Position numbers and translations under genes: made by a program. The notes beneath the pieces were generated by a model. It was not told the origin of the DNA, made no database searches, and saw only the letters and a list, made by a program, of their open reading frames with translations. From Amycolatopsis sp. NBRC 101858 (GTDB lineage: Bacteria; Actinomycetota; Actinomycetes; Mycobacteriales; Pseudonocardiaceae), in NCBI RefSeq assembly GCF_030269325.1, contig NZ_BSTD01000007.1, forward strand, positions 124,001-188,000: a stretch of DNA of 64,000 nucleotides, written 5' to 3'. Positions 1-8,285 of the stretch are shown here, in pieces (position 1 is the stretch's first letter; every line of letters starts with the position of its first letter).

Positions 1-178
1 CACCCAGCAGCACCGCCGCCGCCAGCGGCACCACACCGGCGGCCACCAACGCCACCGCGGCTCCCACTGGCAGCCCCACGGCCGTGCTGCGCCGGATCCA
101 GGGCAGGCCAGGCGCGGGGCGTGCGTGGCGGGCTCGGTAGTGCGGGCGTATCCGCACCACGTGGGCAGACGTGCTCAC
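1..178 (-). CDS. N-terminal part of an unidentified membrane protein (runs off the window)
   Basis: A GTG start at 178 has a clean GGAGG ribosome site (185-189) seven bases upstream, which is why I accept it. The visible 59 residues start with a basic cytosolic stretch (HVVRIRPHYRARHAR) followed by an Ala/Val/Leu-rich hydrophobic segment that continues to the window edge, so this is probably the first transmembrane helix of a membrane protein. Nothing in this fragment identifies a family. It is transcribed away from the rest of the island. Confidence 0.5.
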   Translation of the reverse strand, partial: MSTSAHVVRIRPHYRARHARPAPGLPWIRRSTAVGLPVGAAVALVAAGVVPLAAAVLLG

Positions 179-267
179 GGACACCTCCAGGGGTCGACAA
201 ACCACCGCTTCCCCGCATGTCACGCGTGCGGTGAAGGCGGAGCCAAGTGATAGGGCGAAAGAAAGAG

Positions 268-532
268 CTACCGGTGCCCGTGCCAGCGGCGGGCCAGCGC
301 GGCGGGGACCAGACCGCAGCCGACCGGTTCGGTGTCGATGTCATGGCGCCGCGCCACCAGCAGCGTCCGGAGCGTCACCGCGGCGCGGGCGGTGCCCGGT
401 CGTGATCGGGGTGTCGGCATCGGTCAGCCTCCTCACGACGAGGTCCAGGTCGTGTGCAAGAACTGTCGCAAACAGCGCCGTTCGGGTTACCGTCGTTACT
501 CCATTGAGTCCATCGCGACTCCAGACGGTCAC
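268..532 (-). pseudogene. Small unknown protein gene with a one-base frameshift
   Basis: Two minus-strand frames join into one plausible protein of about 88 residues if one base is removed near 391-402 (a GGG/CCC run). The first half ends ...RRLTDADTPITTG and the second continues TARAAVTLRTLLVARRHD to a TAG at 268-270. Both halves have actinomycete codon bias, and the join reads as smooth helical sequence. I do not recognise the family. The shift is either a real mutation or a homopolymer sequencing error. Confidence 0.4.
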
Positions 533-626
533 CAGGGGCCTACCGTCATCTCCTGGCTGTCAGCCAAACTGCAGCAACTCCGACTACCGAAATGCCGCGC
601 CGGACATGACCGGTTGCAGTCCTTGT

Positions 627-649
627 GATCGTCCGACAAGCGGACGATC
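627..649. terminator. Hairpin downstream of the decayed response regulator
   Basis: A perfect 9-bp inverted repeat (GATCGTCCG / CGGACGATC) with a 5-base loop lies about 50 bases beyond the stop of the response-regulator remnant on the minus strand. It has no U-tract, as is usual for actinomycete terminators. Confidence 0.4.
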
Positions 650-696
650 TGCGCGGCCGGACAGCGACACCTGAAATCCAGTGTCCCGGCGGTCGC

Positions 697-925
697 TCAG
701 TGCGGGAGCTTCACCACCGTGACGAAGAAGTTGTCGATCTGGCTAACGATCTCCACGAACGCGTCGAAGTCGACCGGCTTGGTGACGTAGGCGTTGGCGT
801 GCGGGTCGTAGCTGCGGCGATGTCCTCTTCGAATCTTGAGTGCTCGAAGGCTTCCTGCGTCATCAGGACGTCGCCGGGTCGTCCTCGACGAGCAGGACGT
901 CGATCGGTTCGAGTGATCCGGTCAT
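697..925 (-). pseudogene. Remnant of an Rcp1-like single-domain response regulator
   Basis: The reading starts at ATG 925 with MTGSLEPIDVLLVEDDP, the acidic pocket of a receiver domain. One base is missing in the CCGGG run near 874-877. The next frame continues GDVLMTQEAFEHS. After that the middle of the domain, including the phospho-acceptor Asp strand, is deleted, and the sequence resumes with HANAYVTKPVDFDAFVEIV and a natural C-terminus FFVTVVKLPH. Rcp1-type regulators of light or redox sensor kinases have about 140-150 residues; only about 75 remain. The ATG overlaps the stop of the upstream kinase remnant (ATGA), so the two were one operon. Confidence 0.7.
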
Positions 926-1311
926 GCCGCGTCCTGTTCTTCTTCGGTGGCAAGGGATGGCCCCGCGACGGCGGGGAGGGTGAACCGGAAGCAGGCGCCT
1001 TCGGCAACGCCGGTGTCCAGCCAGATGCGGCCGTCGTGGTGCTCGACGATCTTGCGGCACATCGCCAGGCCGATGCCGGTGCCGGGGTAGTCGCCCCGGC
1101 CGTGCAGCCGCTGGAAGATCACGAAGATCCGGTCCGCGTACTGCGCGTTGATGCCGATTCCGTTGTCCGACAAGGAGAAGACCCACTCGGCGCCGTCGCG
1201 CTCGGCGGCGACGGTGATCTCCGGACAACGACCTCGGTGACCGCTGGGCGCTTGACCACGTGAGTCGGCCCTCCGCGACGAGCAGCAGCGCGGCGCCGGG
1301 ATCCAGGGCAA
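922..1311 (-). pseudogene. C-terminal ATPase fragment of a sensor histidine kinase
   Basis: About 105 residues of a HATPase_c domain remain: the G1 box (DNGIGI), an F-box-like FQRLH, and the G2 box GTGIGLAMCRKIVEHHDG, ending in a normal C-terminus. The dimerisation/His domain, the N box and all sensor domains are missing. Upstream residues (ALALDPGAALLLVAEGRL) may come from an earlier part of the same kinase, fused by deletion. It sits between the copA terminator and the response-regulator remnant, so this two-component system is non-functional. Confidence 0.65.
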
Positions 1312-1332
1312 GCGCGACCCGAGAGGGTTGCC

Positions 1333-1367
1333 GATTCCGCCCCAGGCGCCTAGCCCGGGGCGGAATC
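1333..1367. terminator. Strong hairpin after copA
   Basis: A perfect 11-bp inverted repeat (GATTCCGCCCC / GGGGCGGAATC) around a 13-base loop lies 11 bases past the copA stop. It probably ends the copZ-copA transcript and separates it from the kinase remnant. Confidence 0.6.
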
Positions 1368-1377
1368 ACGTGCGTTT

Positions 1378-3834
1378 TCACAGCCCGGGCACCACGGCCG
1401 GCGCGGGCTGACCGCCTGCGGGCTGGAAACGTGTCAGGCGAAGGCTGTTCGACACCACCAGGCAGCTCGACAACGCCATCGCGGCACCGGCGATCATCGG
1501 GTTGAGCAGTCCGGCCGCGGCCAGCGGCAACGCGGCGACGTTGTAGGCCAGCGCCCAGAACAGGTTCGCCTTGATCGTCCCCAGCGTCCGGCGGGACAAC
1601 CGGATCGCGTCCACCGCGGCCATCAGGTCACCCCGCACCAGCGTCAGGTCGCCGGCTTCGATCGCCGCGTCGGTTCCGGTGCCCATCGCCAGGCCGAGGT
1701 CGGCCGAGGCGAGCGCGGCCGCGTCGTTGACGCCGTCGCCGATCATCGCCACCACGTGCCCCTGGGCCTTCAGGTCCGCGATCACGTCGACCTTCTGCTC
1801 CGGAGAGACCTCCGCGATGACGTCGGTGATTCCGGCCTCGCGGGCGATCGCCTGGGCCACGGCCTCGTTGTCGCCGGTCAGCAGGATCGGCGTCAACCCC
1901 AGCCGTCGTAGCTGGAACACCGCCGGCGCCGATGTCGGCTTGACGGTGTCGGCCACCACCAGTACTGCGTGCGCGTACCCGTCCCACGCCAGGATCACCG
2001 CCGTGTGCCCAGCGTGCTCGGCCTTCTGCTTCGCCGCCAGCAACGACGACGGCAGCCGCACCGAGAGCCGGTGCATCAGCTCCGGGCGGCCGACGACGAC
2101 CCGGTGCCCGTCCACCCGGCCCAGGACACCGAAACCGGCGACGTTGCGGAACTCCAGGACCTCCCCCACCGAGCCGAACCGCCGCAGCGCGGCCGACACG
2201 ACCGCGTCGGCGATCGGGTGCTCCGACGCGTTCTCCAGCGCGCCCGCCAGCTGCAGCGCCAGATCGGCCGGGACACCGTCGACGGTACGGACCGCGACCA
2301 GGCTCATCTTCCGGGTGGTCACGGTGCCGGTCTTGTCGAGCACGACCGTGTCCACCCGGCGCGTCGACTCGAGCATCTCCGGCCCCTTGACCAGGACGCC
2401 CAGCTGCGCGCCGCGGCCGGTCCCGACCAGCAACGCCGTCGGCGTCGCCAACCCGAGCGCACACGGGCACGCGATGATCAAGACGGCGACGGCGGCCGTG
2501 AACGCCGCCGCGGTGTCCGAGCCGGAGCCGAGCCAGAACCCCAGGGTGGCCACCGAAAGAGCCATCACGATCGGCACGAACACCGCGGAGACGCGGTCCG
2601 CTAGCCGCTGGACGTCGGCTTTGCCGCTCTGCGCGCGCTCGACCATCGCGGCGATCCGCGAGAGCCGGGTGTCGGCGCCGACGCGTGTCGCCCGCACCAC
2701 CAGGCGGCCGCTCATGCTGACCGTCGCGCCGACGACCGGGGTCCCGGCCGACACCTCGACCGGCACGGCCTCACCGGTCACCAGGCTCAGGTCGACCGCG
2801 GAGTCGCCTTCCTCGACGACGCCGTCGGTCGCGATCTTTTCCCCCGGCCGGACGACGAACCGGTCGCCGACACGCAGCTGTTCGATCGGGACGCGCTCTT
2901 CCTGACCGCCGCGCAGGACGGAGACCGACTTGGCGCCGAGGTCCAGCAGGGCGCGCAGGGCGGCGCCGGCCCGACGCCGTGAGCGGGATTCGAAGTACCG
3001 GCCCGCGAGGATGAACAGCGTGACGCCGGTGGCGACCTCGAAGTAGATGCCGTCCAGGTCGTGGTCGGCGGCGAGGGTCAGCTCGAACTCGTGCCGCATG
3101 CCGATGACGCCCGCGCCGCCGAAGAACAGGGCGTAGAGGGACCAGAGGAACGCCGCCGCGACGCCCATCGAGACGAGCGTGTCCATGGTGGCGGTCGCGT
3201 GGCGCAGGTTCGTCCAGGCCGCGCGGTGCAGCGGCCATGCGCCCCAGACCACGACCGGCGTGGCCAGCGCGAGCGACACCCACTGCCAGGCCGGGAACTG
3301 CAGCGCCGGCACCATCGCCAGCAGGATCACCGGCGCGCCCAGCACGGCCGAGCCCAGCAGCCGCTGCCGCAGCAGGTCCGGCGCCGCCGGGGCGGGCTCG
3401 GCGGCTTCCGGTTCGGGCGGCTGCGGAAGCTCGGCGGTGTAGCCGGCGGCCTCGACCGTCCGGACGATGTCCTCGACCGTCAGCGCCTGCGGGACCGACA
3501 CCAGCGCCTTCTCCGTGGCGTAGTTGACCGTCGCTTCGACGCTGTCGAGACGGTTCAGCTTGCGCTCGATCCGCGCCGCGCACGAACCGCAGGTCATGCC
3601 GCCGATGACAAGCTCGATCTCCTCGCCGGCCGACGCGGCAGGCGGTGGCGGGGGCGGTGGCGCTACGGCGTGCCGGGCATCCGCATACCGGGCACCGAGG
3701 GCAGCGATGGGCGTGGTGAGGGGCTCGGGCCCAAGAGGCTGCCCAGGAGCCAGGCCAGGCCGAACACCAAGCCCAGCAGCAGCGCGAACCCGCTCACCTT
3801 GGCCGAAGTCGGCATGACGGCCTCTCTCGTTCAT
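1378..3834 (-). CDS. copA: Copper-transporting P1B-type ATPase
   Basis: ATP-driven export of Cu(I) across the plasma membrane. Seen in order (numbering from ATG 3834): an N-terminal heavy-metal-associated domain with MTCGSC (80-85), transmembrane segments, the dephosphorylation motif SLVTGEAVP, the metal-binding CPC helix (IACPCALGLATPT), the phosphorylation motif DKTGTVT, the HP motif (SEHPIADAV) and the hinge GDGVNDAAAL. It follows copZ. The start is uncertain: ATG 3834 overlaps the copZ stop, but the first ~65 residues it adds overlap a 50-residue membrane-protein gene in another frame and end in a run of prolines. No other ATG/GTG/TTG lies in frame before the metal-binding domain, so a deletion or an atypical start may be involved. 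Family and function are secure. Confidence 0.93.
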   Translation of the reverse strand: MNERGRHADFGQGERVRAAAGLGVRPGLAPGQPLGPEPLTTPIAALGARYADARHAVAPPPPPPPAASAGEEIELVIGGMTCGSCAARIERKLNRLDSVEATVNYATEKALVSVPQALTVEDIVRTVEAAGYTAELPQPPEPEAAEPAPAAPDLLRQRLLGSAVLGAPVILLAMVPALQFPAWQWVSLALATPVVVWGAWPLHRAAWTNLRHATATMDTLVSMGVAAAFLWSLYALFFGGAGVIGMRHEFELTLAADHDLDGIYFEVATGVTLFILAGRYFESRSRRRAGAALRALLDLGAKSVSVLRGGQEERVPIEQLRVGDRFVVRPGEKIATDGVVEEGDSAVDLSLVTGEAVPVEVSAGTPVVGATVSMSGRLVVRATRVGADTRLSRIAAMVERAQSGKADVQRLADRVSAVFVPIVMALSVATLGFWLGSGSDTAAAFTAAVAVLIIACPCALGLATPTALLVGTGRGAQLGVLVKGPEMLESTRRVDTVVLDKTGTVTTRKMSLVAVRTVDGVPADLALQLAGALENASEHPIADAVVSAALRRFGSVGEVLEFRNVAGFGVLGRVDGHRVVVGRPELMHRLSVRLPSSLLAAKQKAEHAGHTAVILAWDGYAHAVLVVADTVKPTSAPAVFQLRRLGLTPILLTGDNEAVAQAIAREAGITDVIAEVSPEQKVDVIADLKAQGHVVAMIGDGVNDAAALASADLGLAMGTGTDAAIEAGDLTLVRGDLMAAVDAIRLSRRTLGTIKANLFWALAYNVAALPLAAAGLLNPMIAGAAMALSSCLVVSNSLRLTRFQPAGGQPAPAVVPGL
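3663..3815 (-). CDS. Small single-span membrane protein between copZ and copA
   Basis: A 50-codon gene with a good ribosome site (GAGAGAGG) just before ATG 3815. It begins MPTSAKVSG, has one transmembrane helix (FALLLGLVFGLAWLLGSLL) and ends in a Pro/Met-rich periplasmic tail (SVPGMRMPGTP). Methionine-rich external tails can bind Cu(I) (inference). It lies inside the region that the annotated copA start would translate in another frame. It may be the truncated N-terminus of a longer copper-operon membrane protein whose end was lost when the downstream copA start region was formed. Confidence 0.55.
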   Translation of the reverse strand: MPTSAKVSGFALLLGLVFGLAWLLGSLLGPSPSPRPSLPSVPGMRMPGTP

Positions 3835-4037
3835 CGGACGAGCTGGTAGCCCGCGACCTGCACCGCGCCCTCGACCTGCTCCGGCGCGAGCGCACCGTCG
3901 CTGGTCACCAGGACCCGGCCCGAGCTCAGGTCGACGTCGACCGCGCGGACCCCGGGCAGCTCGCCGACCTCCTCCTTGACCGAGGCGACGCAGTGGCCAC
4001 ACGTCATTCCGGTCACCACGTAAGTGCTCTGAGTCAT
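3831..4037 (-). CDS. copZ: CopZ-like copper chaperone
   Basis: A 68-residue stand-alone heavy-metal-associated domain with VTGMTCGHCVASV; Cys13 and Cys16 form the Cu(I) site. It delivers cytosolic copper to the P1B-ATPase encoded downstream. ATG 4037 is preceded by GGAAGG. Its TGA overlaps the ATG used for copA. The promoter at 4097-4125 gives a leader of about 50 bases. Confidence 0.9.
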   Translation of the reverse strand: MTQSTYVVTGMTCGHCVASVKEEVGELPGVRAVDVDLSSGRVLVTSDGALAPEQVEGAVQVAGYQLVR

Positions 4038-4096
4038 CGTCACACCTTCCCGGCCGTGGCCGTCTCGTGACGAGGCGGTGGCCTCGCCGTAACAAG

Positions 4097-4125
4097 AGGT
4101 CGGCCCGGATCGCGGAATGGTTCCC
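4097..4125 (-). promoter_or_regulatory. ECF-type promoter of the copZ-copA operon
   Basis: On the minus strand the -35 element GGGAACC is followed by exactly 16 bases and the -10 element CGACCT. The same architecture stands before five other minus-strand units in the island. It lies in the divergent gap with the sigma gene at 4172. Confidence 0.7.
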
Positions 4126-4171
4126 GCGAATCTTTTTGAACCATCCCGGCTCGAGCCGCGTATCAGTCGGT

Positions 4172-4744
4172 GTGAGGCCACTCTCATCGGATGACGCCGA
4201 GATCACGCGGTGTGCCCAGCTCGCCGGCCACGGCGACCGGATCGCGCTCGAGCGGTTCCTGCGCGCGACCCAGCCCCATGTCTGGCGGTTCATAGCCGGG
4301 TTGTGCGACGTCCAGTCCGCCGATGACCTGACCCAGGAGACCTACATCCGGGCGCTGGGCAGCCTCGCCCGGTTCCGGGCGGAGTCCTCGGCGCGGACGT
4401 GGCTGCTGGCGATCGCCCGGCGGGTGGTGGCCGACCACATCCGCGCTCTCCAGGCCCGCCCCCGTTCGGCCACTCTCGCCGACTGGCAGGCCGTCGCGGG
4501 TGCCGAACCCGCGGAGGGCAACGCCTTCGAAGAGCGCGTTCTGCTCGACGACCTCGTCGCCGCGCTCGAGGTGGACCGGCGGGATGCCTTCGTGCTCACC
4601 CAGACCCTGGGATTGTCCTACGCGGACGCGGCTGAGGTGTGCGGGTGCCCGGTCGGCACGATCCGCTCCCGGGTCGCCCGGGCCCGCGACGACCTCGTGG
4701 CAGCACTGCACGAGGCACCCGCCCGCCACACGGCCACCGGTTGA
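4172..4744 (+). CDS. ECF RNA polymerase sigma factor, SigC-like
   Basis: A 190-residue sigma factor with region 2 (RFLRATQPHVWRFIAGL, then DDLTQETYIRALGSLARF) and region 4 (LSYADAAEVCGCPVGTIRSRVARAR), without sigma-3 or extra C-terminal domains. It resembles mycobacterial SigC. GTG 4172 was chosen because it is the first start before the conserved helix; there is no ribosome site, so translation may be leaderless. It is divergent from copZ and convergent, almost touching, with the VKOR gene, and no anti-sigma gene adjoins it. It is the best candidate to read the shared promoters (inference). Confidence 0.85.
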   Translation: MRPLSSDDAEITRCAQLAGHGDRIALERFLRATQPHVWRFIAGLCDVQSADDLTQETYIRALGSLARFRAESSARTWLLAIARRVVADHIRALQARPRSATLADWQAVAGAEPAEGNAFEERVLLDDLVAALEVDRRDAFVLTQTLGLSYADAAEVCGCPVGTIRSRVARARDDLVAALHEAPARHTATG

Positions 4745-4745
4745 T

Positions 4746-5300
4746 TCACAGCAGCGTGCGCCAGTAGCTCCAGAACTCCTGCAGGACCAACGCCACGACC
4801 ACGACGTACCAGAGCGCCAGGATTCCACTGTGGACTCGACGCAACGCGCTGCCGATACTGGTGCCGCTCAAGTTGTGCAGCGTGGTGTACCAGAAGATCG
4901 CGATGGTGACGACCCAGACGACCATGCAGTACGGGCAGAGCGCGTGGATCCGGTACACGCTGGCGAAGATCAGCCAGTGCACGAACAGGACACCGAACGT
5001 CGTGCCCACCTGCATGCCGAGCCATACCCAGCGCGGAGGGTCGTAGCCGGTCAGCAGCGCCACGCCGAACGTCACGACGACCGCGAATGCGGCCACCCCG
5101 ATGATCGGGTTGGGGAAGCCGAAAGCCGCCGCCTGCGGGCTGTCCATCACCGAGCCGCAGGACAGGACCGGGTTGATCGAGCAGCTCGGCACGTAGGACG
5201 GGTCCTTCAGCCGCTCGATCTTCTCCAGCGTCAGCGTCACGGCCGCGACGAGGCCGAGCGCGCCGCCGATCGTGTAGAGCCACCCCAGCGCCCGGTTCAC
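4746..5300 (-). CDS. Vitamin K epoxide reductase (VKOR) family protein
   Basis: A 184-residue integral membrane protein that reoxidises DsbA-type proteins using quinone. Visible are the loop cysteines C40 and C48 (VPSCSINPVLSCGS) and the active-site CPYC pair (C122/C125, ALCPYC), set among four to five hydrophobic helices. GTG 5300 overlaps the DsbA stop (GTGA), so translation is coupled. In actinobacteria VKOR takes the place of DsbB. Here it closes an operon of CopD-CtaG, a P1B-ATPase and DsbA, which points to disulfide/thiol handling during assembly of copper proteins. Confidence 0.9.
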   Translation of the reverse strand: MNRALGWLYTIGGALGLVAAVTLTLEKIERLKDPSYVPSCSINPVLSCGSVMDSPQAAAFGFPNPIIGVAAFAVVVTFGVALLTGYDPPRWVWLGMQVGTTFGVLFVHWLIFASVYRIHALCPYCMVVWVVTIAIFWYTTLHNLSGTSIGSALRRVHSGILALWYVVVVALVLQEFWSYWRTLL

Positions 5301-6031
5301 GTCAGCGCCTTGTCGATCTCGCCGCGCAGCTGCTGCGCGATGTCGGGGTAGGTCTGGCCGGTGGGCTTGAACTGGGCGCCGTTGACGAAGATCGTCGGGG
5401 TGCCCGACACGCCGGCCTTCTCGCCGTCGGCCTTGCCCTGGTCGATGCGCTGCCGCACGGCCTGCGACCCGAGATCCGTGCGGAAGCGGGCCAGGTCGAG
5501 GCCGATCCCGGTCGCGTAGCTCTCGAACTTCGCCTGGGCGCGCTCGGCGTCGTCGCTGACGTTCTGCCCGTCCGTTGCGAGCGCCCAGGCCGGGTAGTCG
5601 CCGTAGAGCTTGTCGAACATCGGCTGGTATTTGCCTTGCAGTGACGCCGCTTCGGCTACCTTCGCCGCGGGCACGGCCAGCGGGTGCATCGGCAACGGGA
5701 AGTTGCGGGTCACGAAGGTGATCTTGCCCGCGTAGTCCTGCTCCAGGGACTTCGTGACGTTCTGGTAGTACGCCTCGCAGACCGGGCACTGGTAGTCCAG
5801 GAACTCGACCACGGTCACGGAGTTGGATGACGACGTCGTCAGCGTGTTGCTGTCCGGGTGCCGCAGCACATCCGCCGCGACCGCGCCAGGCGGAGCCGAC
5901 GAGTCACCGCGGTTGAACACCAGGATCCCGCCGATGACGACGACGGCGAGCGCGAGGATGCCGATCGTCGTCCAGGCGTTGGCCGACAGCCCCTTCTTCG
6001 CGGTGACCACGTTCGACTTCTTCTTCGCCAT
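5297..6031 (-). CDS. Membrane-anchored DsbA-like thiol:disulfide oxidoreductase
   Basis: 244 residues: a Lys-rich start (MAKKKSN), one N-terminal anchor helix (about 20-40), then a thioredoxin/DsbA fold outside the membrane with the catalytic motif CPVC (C82/C85) and the cis-proline loop GVSGTPTIFVNG. It introduces or isomerises disulfides in exported proteins and is recharged by the coupled VKOR. ATG 6031 overlaps the stop of the upstream ATPase (TGATG). Confidence 0.9.
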   Translation of the reverse strand: MAKKKSNVVTAKKGLSANAWTTIGILALAVVVIGGILVFNRGDSSAPPGAVAADVLRHPDSNTLTTSSSNSVTVVEFLDYQCPVCEAYYQNVTKSLEQDYAGKITFVTRNFPLPMHPLAVPAAKVAEAASLQGKYQPMFDKLYGDYPAWALATDGQNVSDDAERAQAKFESYATGIGLDLARFRTDLGSQAVRQRIDQGKADGEKAGVSGTPTIFVNGAQFKPTGQTYPDIAQQLRGEIDKALT

Positions 6032-8277
6032 CAGTCGAGCCTCTCCTTGTCTCCGGAACCGTCGAACGAACGCAGCCGCAGGCTGTTGGACACCACCAGT
6101 ACCGAGGACAGCGACATGGCCGCACCCGCGATCAGGGGGTTGAGCAGGCCGAAGGCCGCGAGCGGCAGGGCCGCCACGTTGTAGCCGAACGCCCACGCCA
6201 GGTTGCCGCGGATGATCCGCAGGGTCCGATCGGCGAGCCGGATCGCGTCCGGCACCACCCGCAGGTCGTCCCGCACGAGCACCACGTCCGCCGAGCGCAG
6301 CGCGATGTCGCTGCCGCGCGCCACGGCCATGCCGAGGTCGGCGGTGGCCAGCGCCGGGCCGTCGTTGATCCCGTCCCCCACCATCGCAACCCGGGCGCCG
6401 GCGGCCCGCAGGGCCTCGATCTCCCGGGCCTTGTCCGCGGGCAGGACGCCGGCGCGGACTTCGTCGACACCGATCTCGTCCGCGACGGCCCGGGCGGCGA
6501 CCTCGTGGTCGCCGGTCAGCAGCACGGTCCGCAGGCCGTAGGCCCGCAGCTCGGCCACGGCGGCCGCGGCGGACGGCTTCACAACGTCACGGACCTCGAG
6601 CACCCCGACGGTCTGGCCGTCGACCACGACGAGCACCGGGACGGCCCCCGCCGCCTGGATGTCCTCGACGTGCTCGGGGCTGACGATCCCGCGTTCGGCG
6701 AACAGCCTCGGGCTGCCGACCAGGACGGCGTGACCATCCACAGTGGCCTCCGCGCCCAGGCCCGGCAGTGCGGTGAACGCGTCGATCTCCGGGAGAGCGG
6801 GCAGTTCCGCGCGGGCGGCTGCCGCGACGGCGGCGCCGATCGCGTGCTCGGAGCCGGACTCGACCCCGCCCGCGAACCAGAGCAGATCACCACGGCTGCG
6901 GCCTGGCGCCGGGTGGCAGCCGGTGACGCTCATCCGCCCGGTGGTCACCGTGCCGGTCTTGTCCAGCACCACCATGTCCACCTTGCGGCTGGCCTCCAGG
7001 GCGTCCGGCCCCTTGATGAGGATGCCCAGCTGCGCACCGCGGCCGACACCAGCCATCAACGCGGTGGGCGTGGCGAGGCCGAGAGCGCACGGGCAGGCGA
7101 TGATCAACACCGAAACGGCGGCGGTGAAAGCGTCCCGGACCGGGTTTCCCATCAGCAGCCATCCGCCCAGGGTGAGCAGGGCCAGCACCAGCACCACGGG
7201 GACGAACACCGCGCAGATCCGGTCGACCAGCCGTTGCACCGACGCCTTGCGGCCTTGGGCCTGCTCGGCGAGCGCGGTCATCTGGGCGAGCTGGGTGTGG
7301 CTGCCGACCGCGGTCGCGCGAACCACCAGCCGTCCCTCGCGGTTCACCGAAGCGCCGATCACCCGGTCACCCGGGGCGACCTCGGCGGGCACCGGCTCAC
7401 CGGTGACCGCGCTGACATCCACAGTGGACTGTCCACGCTCGACTATTCCGTCGGCGGCGAACGCCTCGCCCGGCTTGATGACGAACCGGTCGCCGGCCGC
7501 CAGCTCGCCGATCGGCACCAGTCGTTCGACGCCGTCGCGCAGGACCCGCACGTCCTTGACGGCGAGGGCGTCCAGCGCGGCAAGCAGGCCGGCGGCGTCG
7601 CGTCGTGAGCGGCTCTCGAAGTAGCGGCCGGCCAGCAGGAACGTCGTCACGCCCGCGGCGACGTCGAGGTAGATCGTGTCGGCCCCGGGCGCGGTCGGCC
7701 CGAACCCGACCCAGTAGCCGGGCTCGTGGCCGCCGAACACCGTGGCCCAGGCCGACCAGAAGAAGGACGCCAGCACGCCGAGCGACACCAGCGTGTCCAT
7801 ACTGGATGATCGGTGCCGGAGGTTCCGCAGCGTCGCGCGGTGGAACGGCAGCGCGGCCCAGAACACCACCGGCACGGCGAGGGCGAGGCAGAGCCACTGC
7901 CAGGCGGGGAACCGCAACGACGGCACCAGGGCGAGGGTGATCGACAGGTCGCACAGCGGGACGGCCAGCACAGCGGCGGCGATGAGCCGGCGACGCAGGT
8001 CGCGCACCCGGGTCGCGGTGAGGTCTTCGTCGTCATCTTCGCCGCGGAGGCGGGCACCGTAGCCGGCCTTGCGGATGCGCTCGACCAGGACGTCGTCGGC
8101 GAGCGCGGCCGGGACCTGCACGGTGGCGCGTTCGGTGGCGTAGTTGACCGAGGCGCGGACGCCGTCGAGCTTGGTGAGGGTGCGTTCGACCCGCGCCGAG
8201 CAGGCGGCGCAGGTCATTCCGGTCACGGCCAGCTCGACCGTGCGGACGTCCCCGGTGGCCGGGGTCGCGGTGGTCAT
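6031..8277 (-). CDS. Second copper-type P1B ATPase (CtpA/CtpV-like)
   Basis: 748 residues with one N-terminal metal-binding domain (VTGMTCAACSARVE), TGEPVP, the CPC helix (IACPCALGLATPT), DKTGTVTTGRMS, and GDGINDGPAL. The HP motif is altered: the usual SEHP reads SEHA (GSEHAIGAAV), so the conserved Pro of the nucleotide-binding loop is replaced. It starts at ATG 8277 behind GAGGAG. Its operon with CtaG, DsbA and VKOR suggests supply of copper to extracytoplasmic enzymes such as cytochrome oxidase rather than detoxification, which copA would cover (inference). Confidence 0.9.
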   Translation of the reverse strand: MTTATPATGDVRTVELAVTGMTCAACSARVERTLTKLDGVRASVNYATERATVQVPAALADDVLVERIRKAGYGARLRGEDDDEDLTATRVRDLRRRLIAAAVLAVPLCDLSITLALVPSLRFPAWQWLCLALAVPVVFWAALPFHRATLRNLRHRSSSMDTLVSLGVLASFFWSAWATVFGGHEPGYWVGFGPTAPGADTIYLDVAAGVTTFLLAGRYFESRSRRDAAGLLAALDALAVKDVRVLRDGVERLVPIGELAAGDRFVIKPGEAFAADGIVERGQSTVDVSAVTGEPVPAEVAPGDRVIGASVNREGRLVVRATAVGSHTQLAQMTALAEQAQGRKASVQRLVDRICAVFVPVVLVLALLTLGGWLLMGNPVRDAFTAAVSVLIIACPCALGLATPTALMAGVGRGAQLGILIKGPDALEASRKVDMVVLDKTGTVTTGRMSVTGCHPAPGRSRGDLLWFAGGVESGSEHAIGAAVAAAARAELPALPEIDAFTALPGLGAEATVDGHAVLVGSPRLFAERGIVSPEHVEDIQAAGAVPVLVVVDGQTVGVLEVRDVVKPSAAAAVAELRAYGLRTVLLTGDHEVAARAVADEIGVDEVRAGVLPADKAREIEALRAAGARVAMVGDGINDGPALATADLGMAVARGSDIALRSADVVLVRDDLRVVPDAIRLADRTLRIIRGNLAWAFGYNVAALPLAAFGLLNPLIAGAAMSLSSVLVVSNSLRLRSFDGSGDKERLD

Positions 8278-8285
8278 GGTTCTCC

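Noticed and set aside
3285..3330. GGGAACT inside copA as a further regulon site
   Set aside because: No CGAC at the 16-base spacing, and it lies within coding sequence; likewise GGGAAC near 7908, 15136 and 19104.
4184..4828. Long minus-strand ORFs opposite the sigma gene
   Set aside because: Arg/Gly-rich shadow of the real gene; no start signal and no family features.
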